A program made the translations under genes and the position numbers. Below, one piece after another: positions 18,603 through 28,826 of a DNA stretch of 64,000 nucleotides. Numbering within the stretch: the first letter of the stretch is position 1; each line of letters starts with the position of its first letter. The DNA is taken from contig VGFP01000003.1 in assembly GCA_016868855.1 (NCBI GenBank), positions 124,001-188,000 of the forward strand, in the 5' to 3' direction. Origin of the DNA: Bacteroidota bacterium. Its GTDB lineage: Bacteria; Bacteroidota; Bacteroidia; Chitinophagales; Chitinophagaceae. The notes beneath the pieces are model-generated. The model saw only the letters and a list, made by a program, of their open reading frames with translations. It searched no databases and was not told the origin of the DNA.

Positions 18603-19886
18603 TTACTGCCTGAATTCGTACCCGATGTCTGATCGAAAATATTTTCCGTCGTATTGAATTTGTTGAATAGCTGCAGCGGATGTCTCCACAGCTTCTGGAA
18701 TATGATTGCCGTAGGAAGTAACTGCCAATACTCTCCCGCCATTTGTTAGCAACTGTTCTCCAGATTGCTTTACACCTGCATGAAAGACGATGGTATGATC
18801 AGCAAAAGTGCTGTCTAATCCGGTAATCAGCTTCCCTTTTTCGAATGATTCCGGATAACCACCACTGACCAAAACCAGCGTTGCAGCTGCTTTTTCGTGG
18901 AAAATGACTTTTTGGGATCCAAGCGTATGCTTGTCCATGGATATAAAAAGTTCTACCAGATCTGATGAGAGCCTGGGCATGACAACCTCCGTTTCGGGAT
19001 CACCCATTCTGCAGTTGTATTCAATTACAAAAGGCTCCCCATCTACATTGATCAATCCAAAAAACACAAATCCGTTGTAGACAAGTTTCTCCGATGAGAG
19101 TCCAGCGATGGTTGGCTTCACTACCTTGTCCACCACTTTTTGCATGAAATCACCTGCTGCAAAAGGAACTGGACTAACCGCGCCCATTCCACCTGTATTC
19201 AGTCCCTTGTCTCCCTCACCAATTCTCTTGTAATCTTTCGCCTCTGGCAACAATACATATTCATGTCCATCGGTCAGTGCAAAAACACTCAATTCGACAC
19301 CTGTCAGAAACTGTTCGATCACTACTCTGGCACTGGCTTCACCAAATTTTGCATCCAGGATCATCTCTTGAAAGGTTGCCAACGCCTCCTCATGTGAAGC
19401 TGCTATCACCACTCCCTTGCCCGCAGCGAGTCCGTCTGCTTTCAATACAATTGGCAGACTGTGCTGGGAGATATATTGTTTCCCCTCCTCAAAATTTTCT
19501 TTGGTAAATTCTCTGTAGGCAGCCGTGGGAATGCCATGACGCTCCATAAAAGCTTTTGCATAGGCCTTGCTTCCTTCCAGTTTTGCTGCCTCGGCTGAGG
19601 GACCCACAACAATCAGGTTTTTCAAACTAACATCTGATTTCAGGTAGTCATAAATGCCATTGACCAACGGATCTTCGGGTCCAACTACCACCATTTGAAT
19701 ATCATTGCGCTTGCAGTATTCAGCAATGGCATTGAAATCGCTTAAGTCCATCGCTACATTTTCACCCAGGGTTGTTGTACCCGGATTTCCGGGAGCGATG
19801 TAGAGATGATGACAATGTTTGCTTTGTTTTATTTTCCAGGCAAGGGCATGCTCTCTGCCTCCTGAACCCAATAGAAGTATGTTCAT
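18603..19886 (-). CDS. purD: Phosphoribosylamine-glycine ligase
   Basis: MNILLLGSGGREHALAWKIKQS; ATP-grasp core VLKADGLAAGKGVVIA; EYNCRMGDPETEVVMPRL. Confidence 0.97.
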   Translation of the reverse strand: MNILLLGSGGREHALAWKIKQSKHCHHLYIAPGNPGTTTLGENVAMDLSDFNAIAEYCKRNDIQMVVVGPEDPLVNGIYDYLKSDVSLKNLIVVGPSAEAAKLEGSKAYAKAFMERHGIPTAAYREFTKENFEEGKQYISQHSLPIVLKADGLAAGKGVVIAASHEEALATFQEMILDAKFGEASARVVIEQFLTGVELSVFALTDGHEYVLLPEAKDYKRIGEGDKGLNTGGMGAVSPVPFAAGDFMQKVVDKVVKPTIAGLSSEKLVYNGFVFFGLINVDGEPFVIEYNCRMGDPETEVVMPRLSSDLVELFISMDKHTLGSQKVIFHEKAAATLVLVSGGYPESFEKGKLITGLDSTFADHTIVFHAGVKQSGEQLLTNGGRVLAVTSYGNHIPEAVETSAAAIQQIQYDGKYFRSDIGYEFRQ

Positions 19887-19940
19887 AGTGATGAACGAAG
19901 ATACAAATTGCTTATTTTAGGCATTGCATAAATCAATCAC

Positions 19941-21500
19941 ATGTCCCAAACCAAGAACCTGTCTCATCCAAAAGGACTCTATGTATTGTTTGCCACTGAA
20001 ATGTGGGAAAGGTGCAACTACTATGGAATGAGGGCCATTTTGGTCCTGTTCATGACCAAAGCACTGTTGTTTTCCAAAGAATTTTCCTCTCACCTCTATG
20101 GTGGATACACAAGCCTGATTTATTTGTCACCCCTGATTGGCGGATTCATAGCTGATCGATTTTGGGGCAATCAGCGGTCAATCATCACAGGTGGGCTCAT
20201 CATGGCATTGGGAGAATTTGTATTGTTTTTTTGTGGCAGCACCTATGCCAATAATCCGGAACTCTCACAGCTGTTGTTTTTCAGCGGACTCGGATTCATG
20301 ATTGCAGGCAATGGATTTTTCAAACCCAATATTTCTGCACTCGTCGGACAATTGTACCCAAAAGGTGATACCCGCATTGATGCAGCATACACCATCTTTT
20401 ACATGGGTATCAATGTCGGTGGCGCATTTGGTCCTTTTATTTGCGGATTGGTAGGCGACACAGGAAATCCCGCTGATTTTAAATGGGCCTTTCTAGCAGG
20501 CGGTATCGGAATGCTGATCAGCGTGGCCATACAAATGATCTATCACAGAAAATTTGTAAAAGATCCAGATGGAAACACACTGGGATTGGAACCAACCAAC
20601 AGCAAGCCTGTTTCAAGAAATCCAATCATCATGGCCATTGGAATGCTGGCTTTGACAATGGTTTCAACTGGGATGCTTTATCTCGACTCCGGACTCGCAT
20701 CGATCAATCATATTGGATTTACCGTTTATGGCTTTGAAATCGGAACTGCTCTTTTTACAAATTTGGTATTCCTGCTGATTGCATCGATTGCTACCATTGC
20801 CATTATAATATTTACTGATAAGTCTCTCAGCAAAATCGAAAAAAGCAAGGTATTGGTGATATTCACTGTTTCGTTTTTTGTTATTTTCTTTTGGAGCGCT
20901 TTCGAACAGGCAGGTGCTTCCCTTACCTTTTTTGCGGATGAACAAACGCAGCGTGACCTTGGATTTTTCGTTGTACCTGCAAGCTTTTTTCAATCGCTGA
21001 ATTCAGTATTCGTGGTTGGCTTTGCACCATTGCTTGCATGGCTATGGGTAAGATTGGGAAAACACGACCCCTCATCTCCTACAAAAATGGCGCTGGGACT
21101 GTTTTTGCTGGCATTGGGATATTTGTGGATTGCATTTGGTGTAAAAGATGTACAACCCGGCATCAAGGTTAGCATGATTTGGCTGCTCGGCATGTATGCA
21201 TTGCACACACTTGGTGAGTTGTGCCTCTCACCCATCGGACTCTCATTAGTAAATAAACTTGCTCCTCTCAAATTCGCTTCGATGCTGATGGCTGTATGGT
21301 TCACTGCAAATGCATTCGCGAATTACCTGGCAGGAGCATTGAGCAAATTTTATCCGGAAGCTGGTAAAAAAAAAGAAATCCTTGGCTTCGGCATTGAAAA
21401 TAATTTTGACTTCTTCATCATGTTTGTAGTCATGTCTGGCGCAGCGTCCTTGATCCTGTTTTTCCTTTCCAAAAAATTACAAAGCCTGATGAAGCAATAA
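19941..21500 (+). CDS. POT/PTR-family peptide MFS transporter
   Basis: EMWERCNYYGMRAILVLFM, GGFIADRFWGNQRSI, FYMGINVGGAFGPFICG; about 14 TM segments. Confidence 0.93.
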   Translation: MSQTKNLSHPKGLYVLFATEMWERCNYYGMRAILVLFMTKALLFSKEFSSHLYGGYTSLIYLSPLIGGFIADRFWGNQRSIITGGLIMALGEFVLFFCGSTYANNPELSQLLFFSGLGFMIAGNGFFKPNISALVGQLYPKGDTRIDAAYTIFYMGINVGGAFGPFICGLVGDTGNPADFKWAFLAGGIGMLISVAIQMIYHRKFVKDPDGNTLGLEPTNSKPVSRNPIIMAIGMLALTMVSTGMLYLDSGLASINHIGFTVYGFEIGTALFTNLVFLLIASIATIAIIIFTDKSLSKIEKSKVLVIFTVSFFVIFFWSAFEQAGASLTFFADEQTQRDLGFFVVPASFFQSLNSVFVVGFAPLLAWLWVRLGKHDPSSPTKMALGLFLLALGYLWIAFGVKDVQPGIKVSMIWLLGMYALHTLGELCLSPIGLSLVNKLAPLKFASMLMAVWFTANAFANYLAGALSKFYPEAGKKKEILGFGIENNFDFFIMFVVMSGAASLILFFLSKKLQSLMKQ

Positions 21501-21520
21501 TCTTTTATCAATCTATCCAC

Positions 21521-23560
21521 ATGAGCGAAAAAAAATTCACACCCTTCATAGCACCTGACCAGGTCATGAAAGAATTTACCTGGAAAGCAGTCATCACCGG
21601 CGCCTGTTTTGGTATCATTTTCGGTGCAGCAACCGTCTACCTCGCATTGAAAGCCGGACTGACCGTCTCCGCATCCATTCCCATTGCAGTGATGTCGATT
21701 GCGCTGAGCAGACTTTTTCTAAAAACCACCATCCTTGAAAACAATATCATCCAGACAACAGGCTCTGCCGGAGAAAGCATTGCTGCAGGTGTGGTATTTA
21801 CATTACCAGGATTTCTGTTCCTGAGCGAAAGCACCAGCGCAGACTATTTTAATTATGTAACCATTCTGGTGCTTGCCATATTTGGAGGCATGCTGGGAAC
21901 ACTGATGATGATTCCACTCAGAAGTGCATTGATTGTAAAAGAACATGAAACACTGCCCTATCCTGAGGGAACAGCATGTGCATCGGTTTTGAAAGCAGGT
22001 GAAAGAGGAGGCAATTTTGCCAAAACCGCTTTTTCCGGATTGGGTTTCGCGGTACTCTATGCATTTTTTCAAAAAATATTTCATGTCATAGCCGAGACTC
22101 CTTCCTTCATCACTGCACAAACCAATAAATATTTGCCTTCTGCCAAAGTAAGTGGAGAGATCACTCCAGAGTACCTTGGTGTGGGGTGTATCATCGGTCC
22201 AAAAATTGCCGGCGTACTTGTTGCAGGCAGTGTACTGACCTGGTTTGTTTTCAATCCATTGCTGGCAACGGTCGTTCCAGGAGATGTGATTGCAAGTCAG
22301 TTGATAAAACTTGGGTACTTGAAAGATCTTCAAACAGCTGGGGGACCAGGAGGATGGGATCCTGCCACACACCAATTTGCAGATTTTGCCAATGCCATTT
22401 ACAGGGCCTATGTAAGACAAATCGGTGCTGGTGCTGTTGCTGCCGGTGGATTCATTACACTGATCAAAACCATTCCGACCATCATTTCATCCTTCAAAGG
22501 AAGCATCGGGAAAATAAAAAATGAACATGCAGATGTAAATGCGACAACAAGAACAGAGAGAGATCTGTCACTGAAGATTGTTCTATGGGGAAGCATTGCA
22601 TTGATTTTGTTGATGGCAGTTTTGCCCATGTTGCCAGGCAATGGAATCGCAAGCAAATTGCTCATTGGCATTTTGGTGGTGGTTTTTGGCGCATTTTTTG
22701 TGACCGTCTCTTCACGCATCGTTGGACTGATCGGATCATCCAACAATCCAATTTCTGGTATGACCATTGCAACAATCATGGGAACCTGCCTTGTGTTTAT
22801 TGCAGTGGGATGGACTGGCAAAGTTTTTGAACCCATGGCTTTGGTAGTGGGTGGAATCATTTGCATTGCTGCTGCAAATGCTGGAGCCACATCACAAGAT
22901 CTCAAAACCGGATATATATTGGGGGCTACACCACGTGCTCAACAAATTGCCTTGTTCATCGGTGCAATCGTCTCATCCATTGCCATAGGCTTTACCATCA
23001 AAGTGCTTGACACTCCCACACAGGAAATGTTGCAATCCAATATCTATCATGCCATCGGAACAGATCGATATGCCGCCCCACAGGCAACTTTGATGGCAAC
23101 ATTGATCAAAGGAATTCTTTCTTTCAACCTGGACTGGCAATTTGTATTGGTAGGTGTTGCCATCGCAATTGTGATGGAACTGTGCGGAATCAAAGCATTG
23201 AGTTTTGCCATCGGTATTTACCTCCCCCTGTCTACTACCCTGCCGATTTTTATTGGCGGTGCCATCAGAGGATGGGTTGACAACAGAAAAAAATCATCCG
23301 ACAATGCGCATGAAGAAGATCTGAGACAGGGAAATCTCTTTGCAACAGGATTGGTTGCAGGTGGTGCTATTGCAGGAGTGGCGGTGGCCTTCTTAACTGC
23401 CAATGATGCCATTGCACAAAAACTCAGCATGTTGAATGTGGAAGAGTCTATCACACATCGCCTTGGTGAACAGGGATATTTTCTGCTGGGCACTTGCCTT
23501 TTCTTGGCGATGGCTTTTGTTCTCTACAGGGTTGCCATGAAAAAAGAAGAATCACTTTAA
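21521..23560 (+). CDS. OPT-family oligopeptide transporter
   Basis: EFTWKAVITGACFGIIFGAATVYLALKAGLTVSASIPIAVMS, NNIIQTTGSAGESIAAGVVFTLPG, SSNNPISGMTIATI. Confidence 0.93.
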   Translation: MSEKKFTPFIAPDQVMKEFTWKAVITGACFGIIFGAATVYLALKAGLTVSASIPIAVMSIALSRLFLKTTILENNIIQTTGSAGESIAAGVVFTLPGFLFLSESTSADYFNYVTILVLAIFGGMLGTLMMIPLRSALIVKEHETLPYPEGTACASVLKAGERGGNFAKTAFSGLGFAVLYAFFQKIFHVIAETPSFITAQTNKYLPSAKVSGEITPEYLGVGCIIGPKIAGVLVAGSVLTWFVFNPLLATVVPGDVIASQLIKLGYLKDLQTAGGPGGWDPATHQFADFANAIYRAYVRQIGAGAVAAGGFITLIKTIPTIISSFKGSIGKIKNEHADVNATTRTERDLSLKIVLWGSIALILLMAVLPMLPGNGIASKLLIGILVVVFGAFFVTVSSRIVGLIGSSNNPISGMTIATIMGTCLVFIAVGWTGKVFEPMALVVGGIICIAAANAGATSQDLKTGYILGATPRAQQIALFIGAIVSSIAIGFTIKVLDTPTQEMLQSNIYHAIGTDRYAAPQATLMATLIKGILSFNLDWQFVLVGVAIAIVMELCGIKALSFAIGIYLPLSTTLPIFIGGAIRGWVDNRKKSSDNAHEEDLRQGNLFATGLVAGGAIAGVAVAFLTANDAIAQKLSMLNVEESITHRLGEQGYFLLGTCLFLAMAFVLYRVAMKKEESL

Positions 23561-23570
23561 AAGCTGAACA

Positions 23571-24623
23571 ATGAATATCAGAGCATTGAAATTTGGACTC
23601 CCATTGGCCATTTATGTGCTGGCATACTTATCCTTTACACAACATGGATGGCTGGTGTTTGCTCCTGTACTCTTTGCGTTCTTCATCGTGCCCTCTGTTG
23701 AGCTGCTGATTCCCTCAAATGAAAAAAATCTAACAGTCGCTGAGGAACAAATTGCAAAGGAGGATAGGCTCTATGATGTATGGCTGTATGCAATTGTCCC
23801 GTTGCAATACATGGCGCTCTACTATTTTCTTCGAACAGTCAACGATCCATCCATCAACAACTGGGAATTGGCAGGAAGAATATTGGCCATGGGACTGCTT
23901 TGCGGCACATTTGGAATAAATGTTGGTCATGAACTTGGACACCGTCGACATCTTTATGAAAGAAACATGGCCAAGGCTTTGTTGCTTACTTCGCTATACA
24001 TGCATTTTTACATTGAACACAATAAAGGTCACCATAAAAATGTCTCCACCCATGAAGATCCCAGCAGTGCAAGAAAAGGTGAAAATCTCTACCGTTTTTA
24101 TCTAAGGACAGTTGTTTATGGCTACATCTCAGCATGGAAAATTGCTGCTGACGAACAAAAGAAAAAAGGAAGACCCGTACTGAACTTCATGAATCAAATG
24201 GTCCAGTTTCAAATACTGCAATTGATTTTTCTAGTGATGATTTTTGTACTCTTCGGAACGTTTGCAGGTATATGTTTTCTCGCTGCAGCAACCATTGGCT
24301 TTTTGCTACTGGAAACTGTAAATTATATTGAGCACTACGGATTGGAGCGAAAAAAAACAGCAGAGGGTTACGAACGTGCAATGCCAGCACACAGCTGGAA
24401 CAGCAATCATTTTCTGGGAAGACTGCTATTGTTTGAACTTTCACGGCACAGCGATCACCACTATAAAGCAAGCAGAAAATATCAATTATTGAGACATCAT
24501 GATGATGCGCCGCAAATGCCCACCGGATATCCCGGCATGATTATCTTGGCCATGTTTCCTCCCATTTGGTTTCAGGTGATGCACAAAAGGATGGATGCTT
24601 TCCAACAATCAATCAATCATTGA
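23571..24623 (+). CDS. alkB: AlkB-like membrane alkane 1-monooxygenase (fatty-acid desaturase superfamily)
   Basis: All AlkB histidine boxes: GHELGHRRH, EHNKGHHKNVSTHEDP, the NYIEHYGL signature, LSRHSDHHYKASRKYQ. Confidence 0.88.
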   Translation: MNIRALKFGLPLAIYVLAYLSFTQHGWLVFAPVLFAFFIVPSVELLIPSNEKNLTVAEEQIAKEDRLYDVWLYAIVPLQYMALYYFLRTVNDPSINNWELAGRILAMGLLCGTFGINVGHELGHRRHLYERNMAKALLLTSLYMHFYIEHNKGHHKNVSTHEDPSSARKGENLYRFYLRTVVYGYISAWKIAADEQKKKGRPVLNFMNQMVQFQILQLIFLVMIFVLFGTFAGICFLAAATIGFLLLETVNYIEHYGLERKKTAEGYERAMPAHSWNSNHFLGRLLLFELSRHSDHHYKASRKYQLLRHHDDAPQMPTGYPGMIILAMFPPIWFQVMHKRMDAFQQSINH

Positions 24624-25880
24624 TGACCCGAAATAATTCCTCAATACCTCTGGAATTTGTATGCCTTCTGGAGTCTGGAAATTTTCCAGCAAGCTTGCTA
24701 TGATGCGTGGCAAAGCAAGAGAGCTGCCATTGAGTGAATGCAACAATTGGGTTTTCCCTTGTTCATCTTTAGTTCTTGCTTTCAAACGATTGGTCTGAAA
24801 ATTTTCAAAATTTGAGACAGAGCTCACTTCCAGCCAACGTTCTTGTGCTGCACTGTACACTTCAAAATCATATGTCAACGCAGATGCAAAACTCATATCG
24901 CCCCCGCAGAGTCTCAGTATTCTGTAGGGAAGTCCGAGTGATACGATCAATTGTTCAACATGTGCAACCATTTGATCCAATGCAGCATAACTGGTTGAAG
25001 CTTCTGTCATTTGCACAATTTCAACCTTGTCAAACTGATGCACTCTGTTCAGTCCGCGAACATCCTTCCCAAAACTTCCTGCCTCTCTTCTGAAACATGG
25101 CGTGTAGGCAGTCATTTTAATGGGAAGCTTTGAAGCGGGGACAATTTCATCCCTGTAAATATTGGTAACCGGCACCTCAGCAGTAGGAATCAAATAAAGA
25201 TCATCTTCTTTGATATAATACATCTGTCCCTCTTTGTCAGGCAACTGCCCTGTTCCATAAGCGGAACTTGCATTGACCACATGAGGAGGTATGTATTCAG
25301 TATAGCCAGCTGCTGTGTTGTAATCAAGAAAATATTGAATCAATGCTCTTTGCAGCTTTGCACCTCTTCCTTTGTACAAAGGGAATCCACTTCCAGTTAT
25401 TTTAGCACCGGTTTGAAAATCCACCAAATCATATTGTGTGATCAGATCCCAATGTGGTTTGGCTCCTTTATAGAGTGTAGGCAGGTTGGAAGATTGTTTG
25501 ACCACTTGGTTGTCCTCTGCCGTTTTTCCGGAAGGCACCAGCTCATTGGGCATGTTGGGCAACCTGATGAGTTGCAGATTCAGCAATTGCTCAACCTCGT
25601 TCAATTGAGAGGTAAGTGCATCAATCTGATCCTTCAATGCTGCAACGGTTGATTTGCTTGTTGCGGCTTCTTCCTGTTTTCCTTGCGCAATCAAGGCGCC
25701 GATGGATTTAGAGGCAATATTTCTTTGAGAAAGCAGTTCATCTGATTGGGCTTGCAGCTTTTTGCGCTGATCGTCTAATGAAATGATTTCACCAACAAGA
25801 TGGATATCCTGAAAATGCTTTTTCTGCAATCCATCCAATACTTTTTCCTTGTTTGCCCGAATAAACGCCAACTGCAGCAT
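24609..25880 (-). CDS. serS: Seryl-tRNA synthetase
   Basis: N-terminal coiled coil; class II motifs GTGQLPDKEGQMYYI, PTAEVPVTNIYRDEI, CFRREAGSFGKDVRGLNRVHQFDKVE, SVSNFENFQTNRLKAR. Confidence 0.97.
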   Translation of the reverse strand: MLQLAFIRANKEKVLDGLQKKHFQDIHLVGEIISLDDQRKKLQAQSDELLSQRNIASKSIGALIAQGKQEEAATSKSTVAALKDQIDALTSQLNEVEQLLNLQLIRLPNMPNELVPSGKTAEDNQVVKQSSNLPTLYKGAKPHWDLITQYDLVDFQTGAKITGSGFPLYKGRGAKLQRALIQYFLDYNTAAGYTEYIPPHVVNASSAYGTGQLPDKEGQMYYIKEDDLYLIPTAEVPVTNIYRDEIVPASKLPIKMTAYTPCFRREAGSFGKDVRGLNRVHQFDKVEIVQMTEASTSYAALDQMVAHVEQLIVSLGLPYRILRLCGGDMSFASALTYDFEVYSAAQERWLEVSSVSNFENFQTNRLKARTKDEQGKTQLLHSLNGSSLALPRIIASLLENFQTPEGIQIPEVLRNYFGSSMID

Positions 25881-25956
25881 CGATCAATTTTTGCAAAGAT
25901 AAGAATTCGGGCAGTTGCAGGATGTTCTCTATCAGAATCTTGATTAGTTTTGCTTC

Positions 25957-26304
25957 ATGCTGGTATCAGAAGATTTACAAGTTAGATGGTGGAAACTGGA
26001 AGAGAAACTCGTTGAAAGATTTGGGAAAAAACCAGACATGGAGTCCATTCTTTTTTTGATTGGCATTCAGGAAGTCGGGGGAGCTGGACATCAATTTACC
26101 AAAGAACAAAAGCAAGACCTGATGCATGTTGCAGTCTGCTCCATCCTATCGGCCAGTGGATATTATGAAAAAGAAGTCTGGGATGAGGATGGATGGCCAC
26201 ATTTCAAGCAATTGAAAGATTTGCCTACCATGTCATTGATGGAACAGGAAAACTTCATGAAAGATCATGTCCTTTTTTACTTCTCACAGAATGCCTTCAT
26301 ATGA
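25957..26304 (+). CDS. Conserved hypothetical protein (about 115 aa)
   Basis: Intact ORF whose stop overlaps the PPIase start (ATGA at 26301-26304). Confidence 0.75.
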   Translation: MLVSEDLQVRWWKLEEKLVERFGKKPDMESILFLIGIQEVGGAGHQFTKEQKQDLMHVAVCSILSASGYYEKEVWDEDGWPHFKQLKDLPTMSLMEQENFMKDHVLFYFSQNAFI

Positions 26305-27014
26305 AAAACATCTTCCAACTGATTCATTGTTTCATTTTCGCGATGCTCATTACCCAGGGCACCGTGAAAGCACAGCCTTTGATAAAAGTTAAAAAGAAGG
26401 ATATCAGGGCTGATGTTCAGATGGTGACTGACGCTGGGACATTCATCATACGTTTGAGTGATTCGACGCCCGCTCACCGAGACAATTTCATCAAATTGAT
26501 CAAATCCAAATTTTACGAAGGAATCGCATTTCACAGGGTGATCAGTGGATTCATGATTCAGGCAGGAGATGAGAAGTCGCGCGAAAATGCTGATTCAACA
26601 AAGTTTTTAAAAGACTATACCCTTCCAGCTGAATTCAGGACTTCCCTCTATCACAAAAAAGGTGTCATTGCTGCAGCCAGGTGGGGAGACGACATCAATC
26701 CACAAAAAAACAGCAGCGGCGTACAATTTTATATTGTACAGGGAAGAATACACAATGATTTTACCCTCGATTCAACAGAAACCCATCGATTGAAAGGCAG
26801 AAAATTACCACATGCCCACAGAGAGGTATACAAAAAAACCGGAGGGAGTCCGCACCTTGATCAGAATTATACAATATTCGGTGAGTTGCTAAGCGGATAT
26901 GATGTCTTGGATAAAATTGCCCAAACACCCACTTCTGGAAAAGCCGGAGGTGACAAACCTCTTGCAACGATCCGCATTACTCAGACAAGTATGGTGAAAA
27001 GAAAGTCCTCCTAA
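26301..27014 (+). CDS. Secreted cyclophilin-type peptidyl-prolyl cis-trans isomerase
   Basis: Signal peptide from ATG 26301; VTDAGTFIIRLSDSTPAHRDNFIKLIKSKFYEGIAFHRVISGFMIQAGD. Confidence 0.93.
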   Translation: MKNIFQLIHCFIFAMLITQGTVKAQPLIKVKKKDIRADVQMVTDAGTFIIRLSDSTPAHRDNFIKLIKSKFYEGIAFHRVISGFMIQAGDEKSRENADSTKFLKDYTLPAEFRTSLYHKKGVIAAARWGDDINPQKNSSGVQFYIVQGRIHNDFTLDSTETHRLKGRKLPHAHREVYKKTGGSPHLDQNYTIFGELLSGYDVLDKIAQTPTSGKAGGDKPLATIRITQTSMVKRKSS

Positions 27015-27060
27015 AAAAACAATGAGACAATAAAAACTTTAATCTTGCAAAAAAAATCTT

Positions 27061-27441
27061 ATGAGTTTTCCTGAGCAAATCAAATACACGAAAGAGCATG
27101 AGTGGATCTCAGTTGACGGCGACGTAGCAACCATTGGAATCACATCATTCGCACAAGGTGAATTGGGTGATATTATATTCATCGATATAGAGACCGTCGG
27201 CAAAGCCTTGCAGGCTGACCAGGTTTTTGGAACAGTTGAAGCTGTGAAAACCGTCAGTGATTTATTCCTTCCGGTAGACGGAACCATTCTTGAAAAAAAC
27301 CCCCTCCTTGAAAGTCAGCCTGAATTGGTTAACCAGGATCCTTATGGCGACGGATGGATGATAAAGATGAAAGTAGCCGATGCATCACAATTGAACAACC
27401 TGATGGATGTTCAAGCTTATAAGGCATTGATCGGAGCCTGA
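27061..27441 (+). CDS. gcvH: Glycine cleavage system H protein
   Basis: YTKEHEWISVDGDVATIGITSFAQGELGDIIFIDIETVG...FGTVEAVKTVSDLFLPVDG (lipoyl-lysine motif). Confidence 0.97.
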   Translation: MSFPEQIKYTKEHEWISVDGDVATIGITSFAQGELGDIIFIDIETVGKALQADQVFGTVEAVKTVSDLFLPVDGTILEKNPLLESQPELVNQDPYGDGWMIKMKVADASQLNNLMDVQAYKALIGA

Positions 27442-27464
27442 TATATTTCAAAAGTTTTTCATAT

Positions 27465-27490
27465 AAAAAAGCCCCTGTTGAAACAGGGGC
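27465..27490 (-). terminator. Hairpin with U-run on minus strand; probable terminator of prfA transcript
   Basis: Plus strand AAAAAA-GCCCCTGTT-GA-AACAGGGGC; on the minus strand the stem is followed by TTTTTT. Confidence 0.6.
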
Positions 27491-27704
27491 CGGTAACCAA
27501 AACTAACTGCTTATGAGAAAACTTTTGCTTTTGTCAATTATTTAGATGCTGTTTACAAGCCTTACCATCACTGGATTCGTTAAAAAATTATTAATCTCCC
27601 TGCTCTCCCAAAGACTACACCAATATAGACGTTTGAGCGTCCATTTGGTTTGTTAAAGGCTCCATAAATAGATGCATTTTCTTCTTCCTAAAAAGTGATT
27701 TTCA

Positions 27705-28763
27705 TCACTGAGTGAGCTTACTTGCGTTCTCTGCAAATTGCAGGGCGTCTATCAGTTCACCGATATTGCCGTTGAGCACTTCATGAAGATTGTAGAGCGT
27801 CATTCCGATTCGGTGGTCTGTAACCCTTCCCTGTGGAAAATTGTAGGTGCGTATTTTCGCTGAGCGGTCACCCGTGCTGACCAAGCTTTTTCTGTGTCTG
27901 GAGATTTCATCTTCCTGTTTTCTAACCTGTTCCTCGTATAAACGGGTTCTGAGCATTTGCATTGCTTTTTCTCTGTTGCCGAGCTGGGTTCTTTCGGTTT
28001 GACAGATCACCACGGTTCCGGTTGGAATATGGGTAAGCATCACCTTGGTTTCCACCTTGTTGACGTTTTGTCCGCCTGCACCTCCACTTCGGGCAGTTTC
28101 CATCTTAACATCGCTCTCCCTTATTTCAACATCTACCTCCTCGGCTTCAGGCATCACAGCAACGGTCGCTGCACTGGTATGCACCCTTCCGCTGGCCTCA
28201 GTATTCGGTACCCTTTGCACGCGGTGTACACCACTTTCAAATTTCAATGTGCCATACACATCCTCACCAGTTACTTCCAGCTGTGCTTCTTTGTATCCTC
28301 CTACGGTCCCCTCGCTTTCAGAAAGCAATGCTGTTTTCCAGCCCTTTCCTTCACAATACCTGATGTACATCCTCAAAAGATCGCCTGCGAACAAAGAGGC
28401 TTCGTCACCTCCGGTTCCGGCCCTGATTTCAAGAATTGCATTTTTCTCATCCTGGGGATCTTTTGGAATCAGCATATTTCTGATTTGCTTTTCCAACTCC
28501 TCTTTTCGAAGATCAAGATCATCTGTTTCTGCTTTGGCCAATTCTCTGAGCTCTTCATCATCTCCCATCAAAGCCTCGCGGTTGAATTCAACAACAGACA
28601 AAATGCGTTTGTATTGCTCGTATGCAAGAACTATTTTCTCTAAACTTCTGTACTCCTTTGAAAGTTGACTGAAACGCTTGTTGTCGTTTACAACTTCCGG
28701 ATTGGTCAGGGCAACCCCGATGTCATCAAATTTGGCTTTTATGGCTTCCAGCTTATCTAACAT
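27705..28763 (-). CDS. prfA: Peptide chain release factor 1
   Basis: [22 protein letters not shown] (GGQ-region [24 protein letters not shown]), [24 protein letters not shown]. Confidence 0.97.
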   Translation of the reverse strand: MLDKLEAIKAKFDDIGVALTNPEVVNDNKRFSQLSKEYRSLEKIVLAYEQYKRILSVVEFNREALMGDDEELRELAKAETDDLDLRKEELEKQIRNMLIPKDPQDEKNAILEIRAGTGGDEASLFAGDLLRMYIRYCEGKGWKTALLSESEGTVGGYKEAQLEVTGEDVYGTLKFESGVHRVQRVPNTEASGRVHTSAATVAVMPEAEEVDVEIRESDVKMETARSGGAGGQNVNKVETKVMLTHIPTGTVVICQTERTQLGNREKAMQMLRTRLYEEQVRKQEDEISRHRKSLVSTGDRSAKIRTYNFPQGRVTDHRIGMTLYNLHEVLNGNIGELIDALQFAENASKLTQ

Positions 28764-28826
28764 ATTATTATCAGTACCGGAGATGATTAATGTTTAATTT
28801 AGTGCGCAAAGTTACTTCATTCTGAG

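Noticed and set aside
21803-22905. Minus-strand ORFs of 205 and 165 aa inside the OPT transporter gene
   Set aside because: Antisense shadows of a conserved membrane protein.
24600-24625. Short CAATCAATCAATCA repeat near the alkB/serS junction
   Set aside because: Only a few 4-bp units and it lies within the overlapping coding ends.
27957-28668. Two overlapping plus-strand ORFs (228 and 207 aa) antisense to prfA
   Set aside because: Both mirror the RF1 coding sequence; two frames open at once indicates codon-bias artefact.
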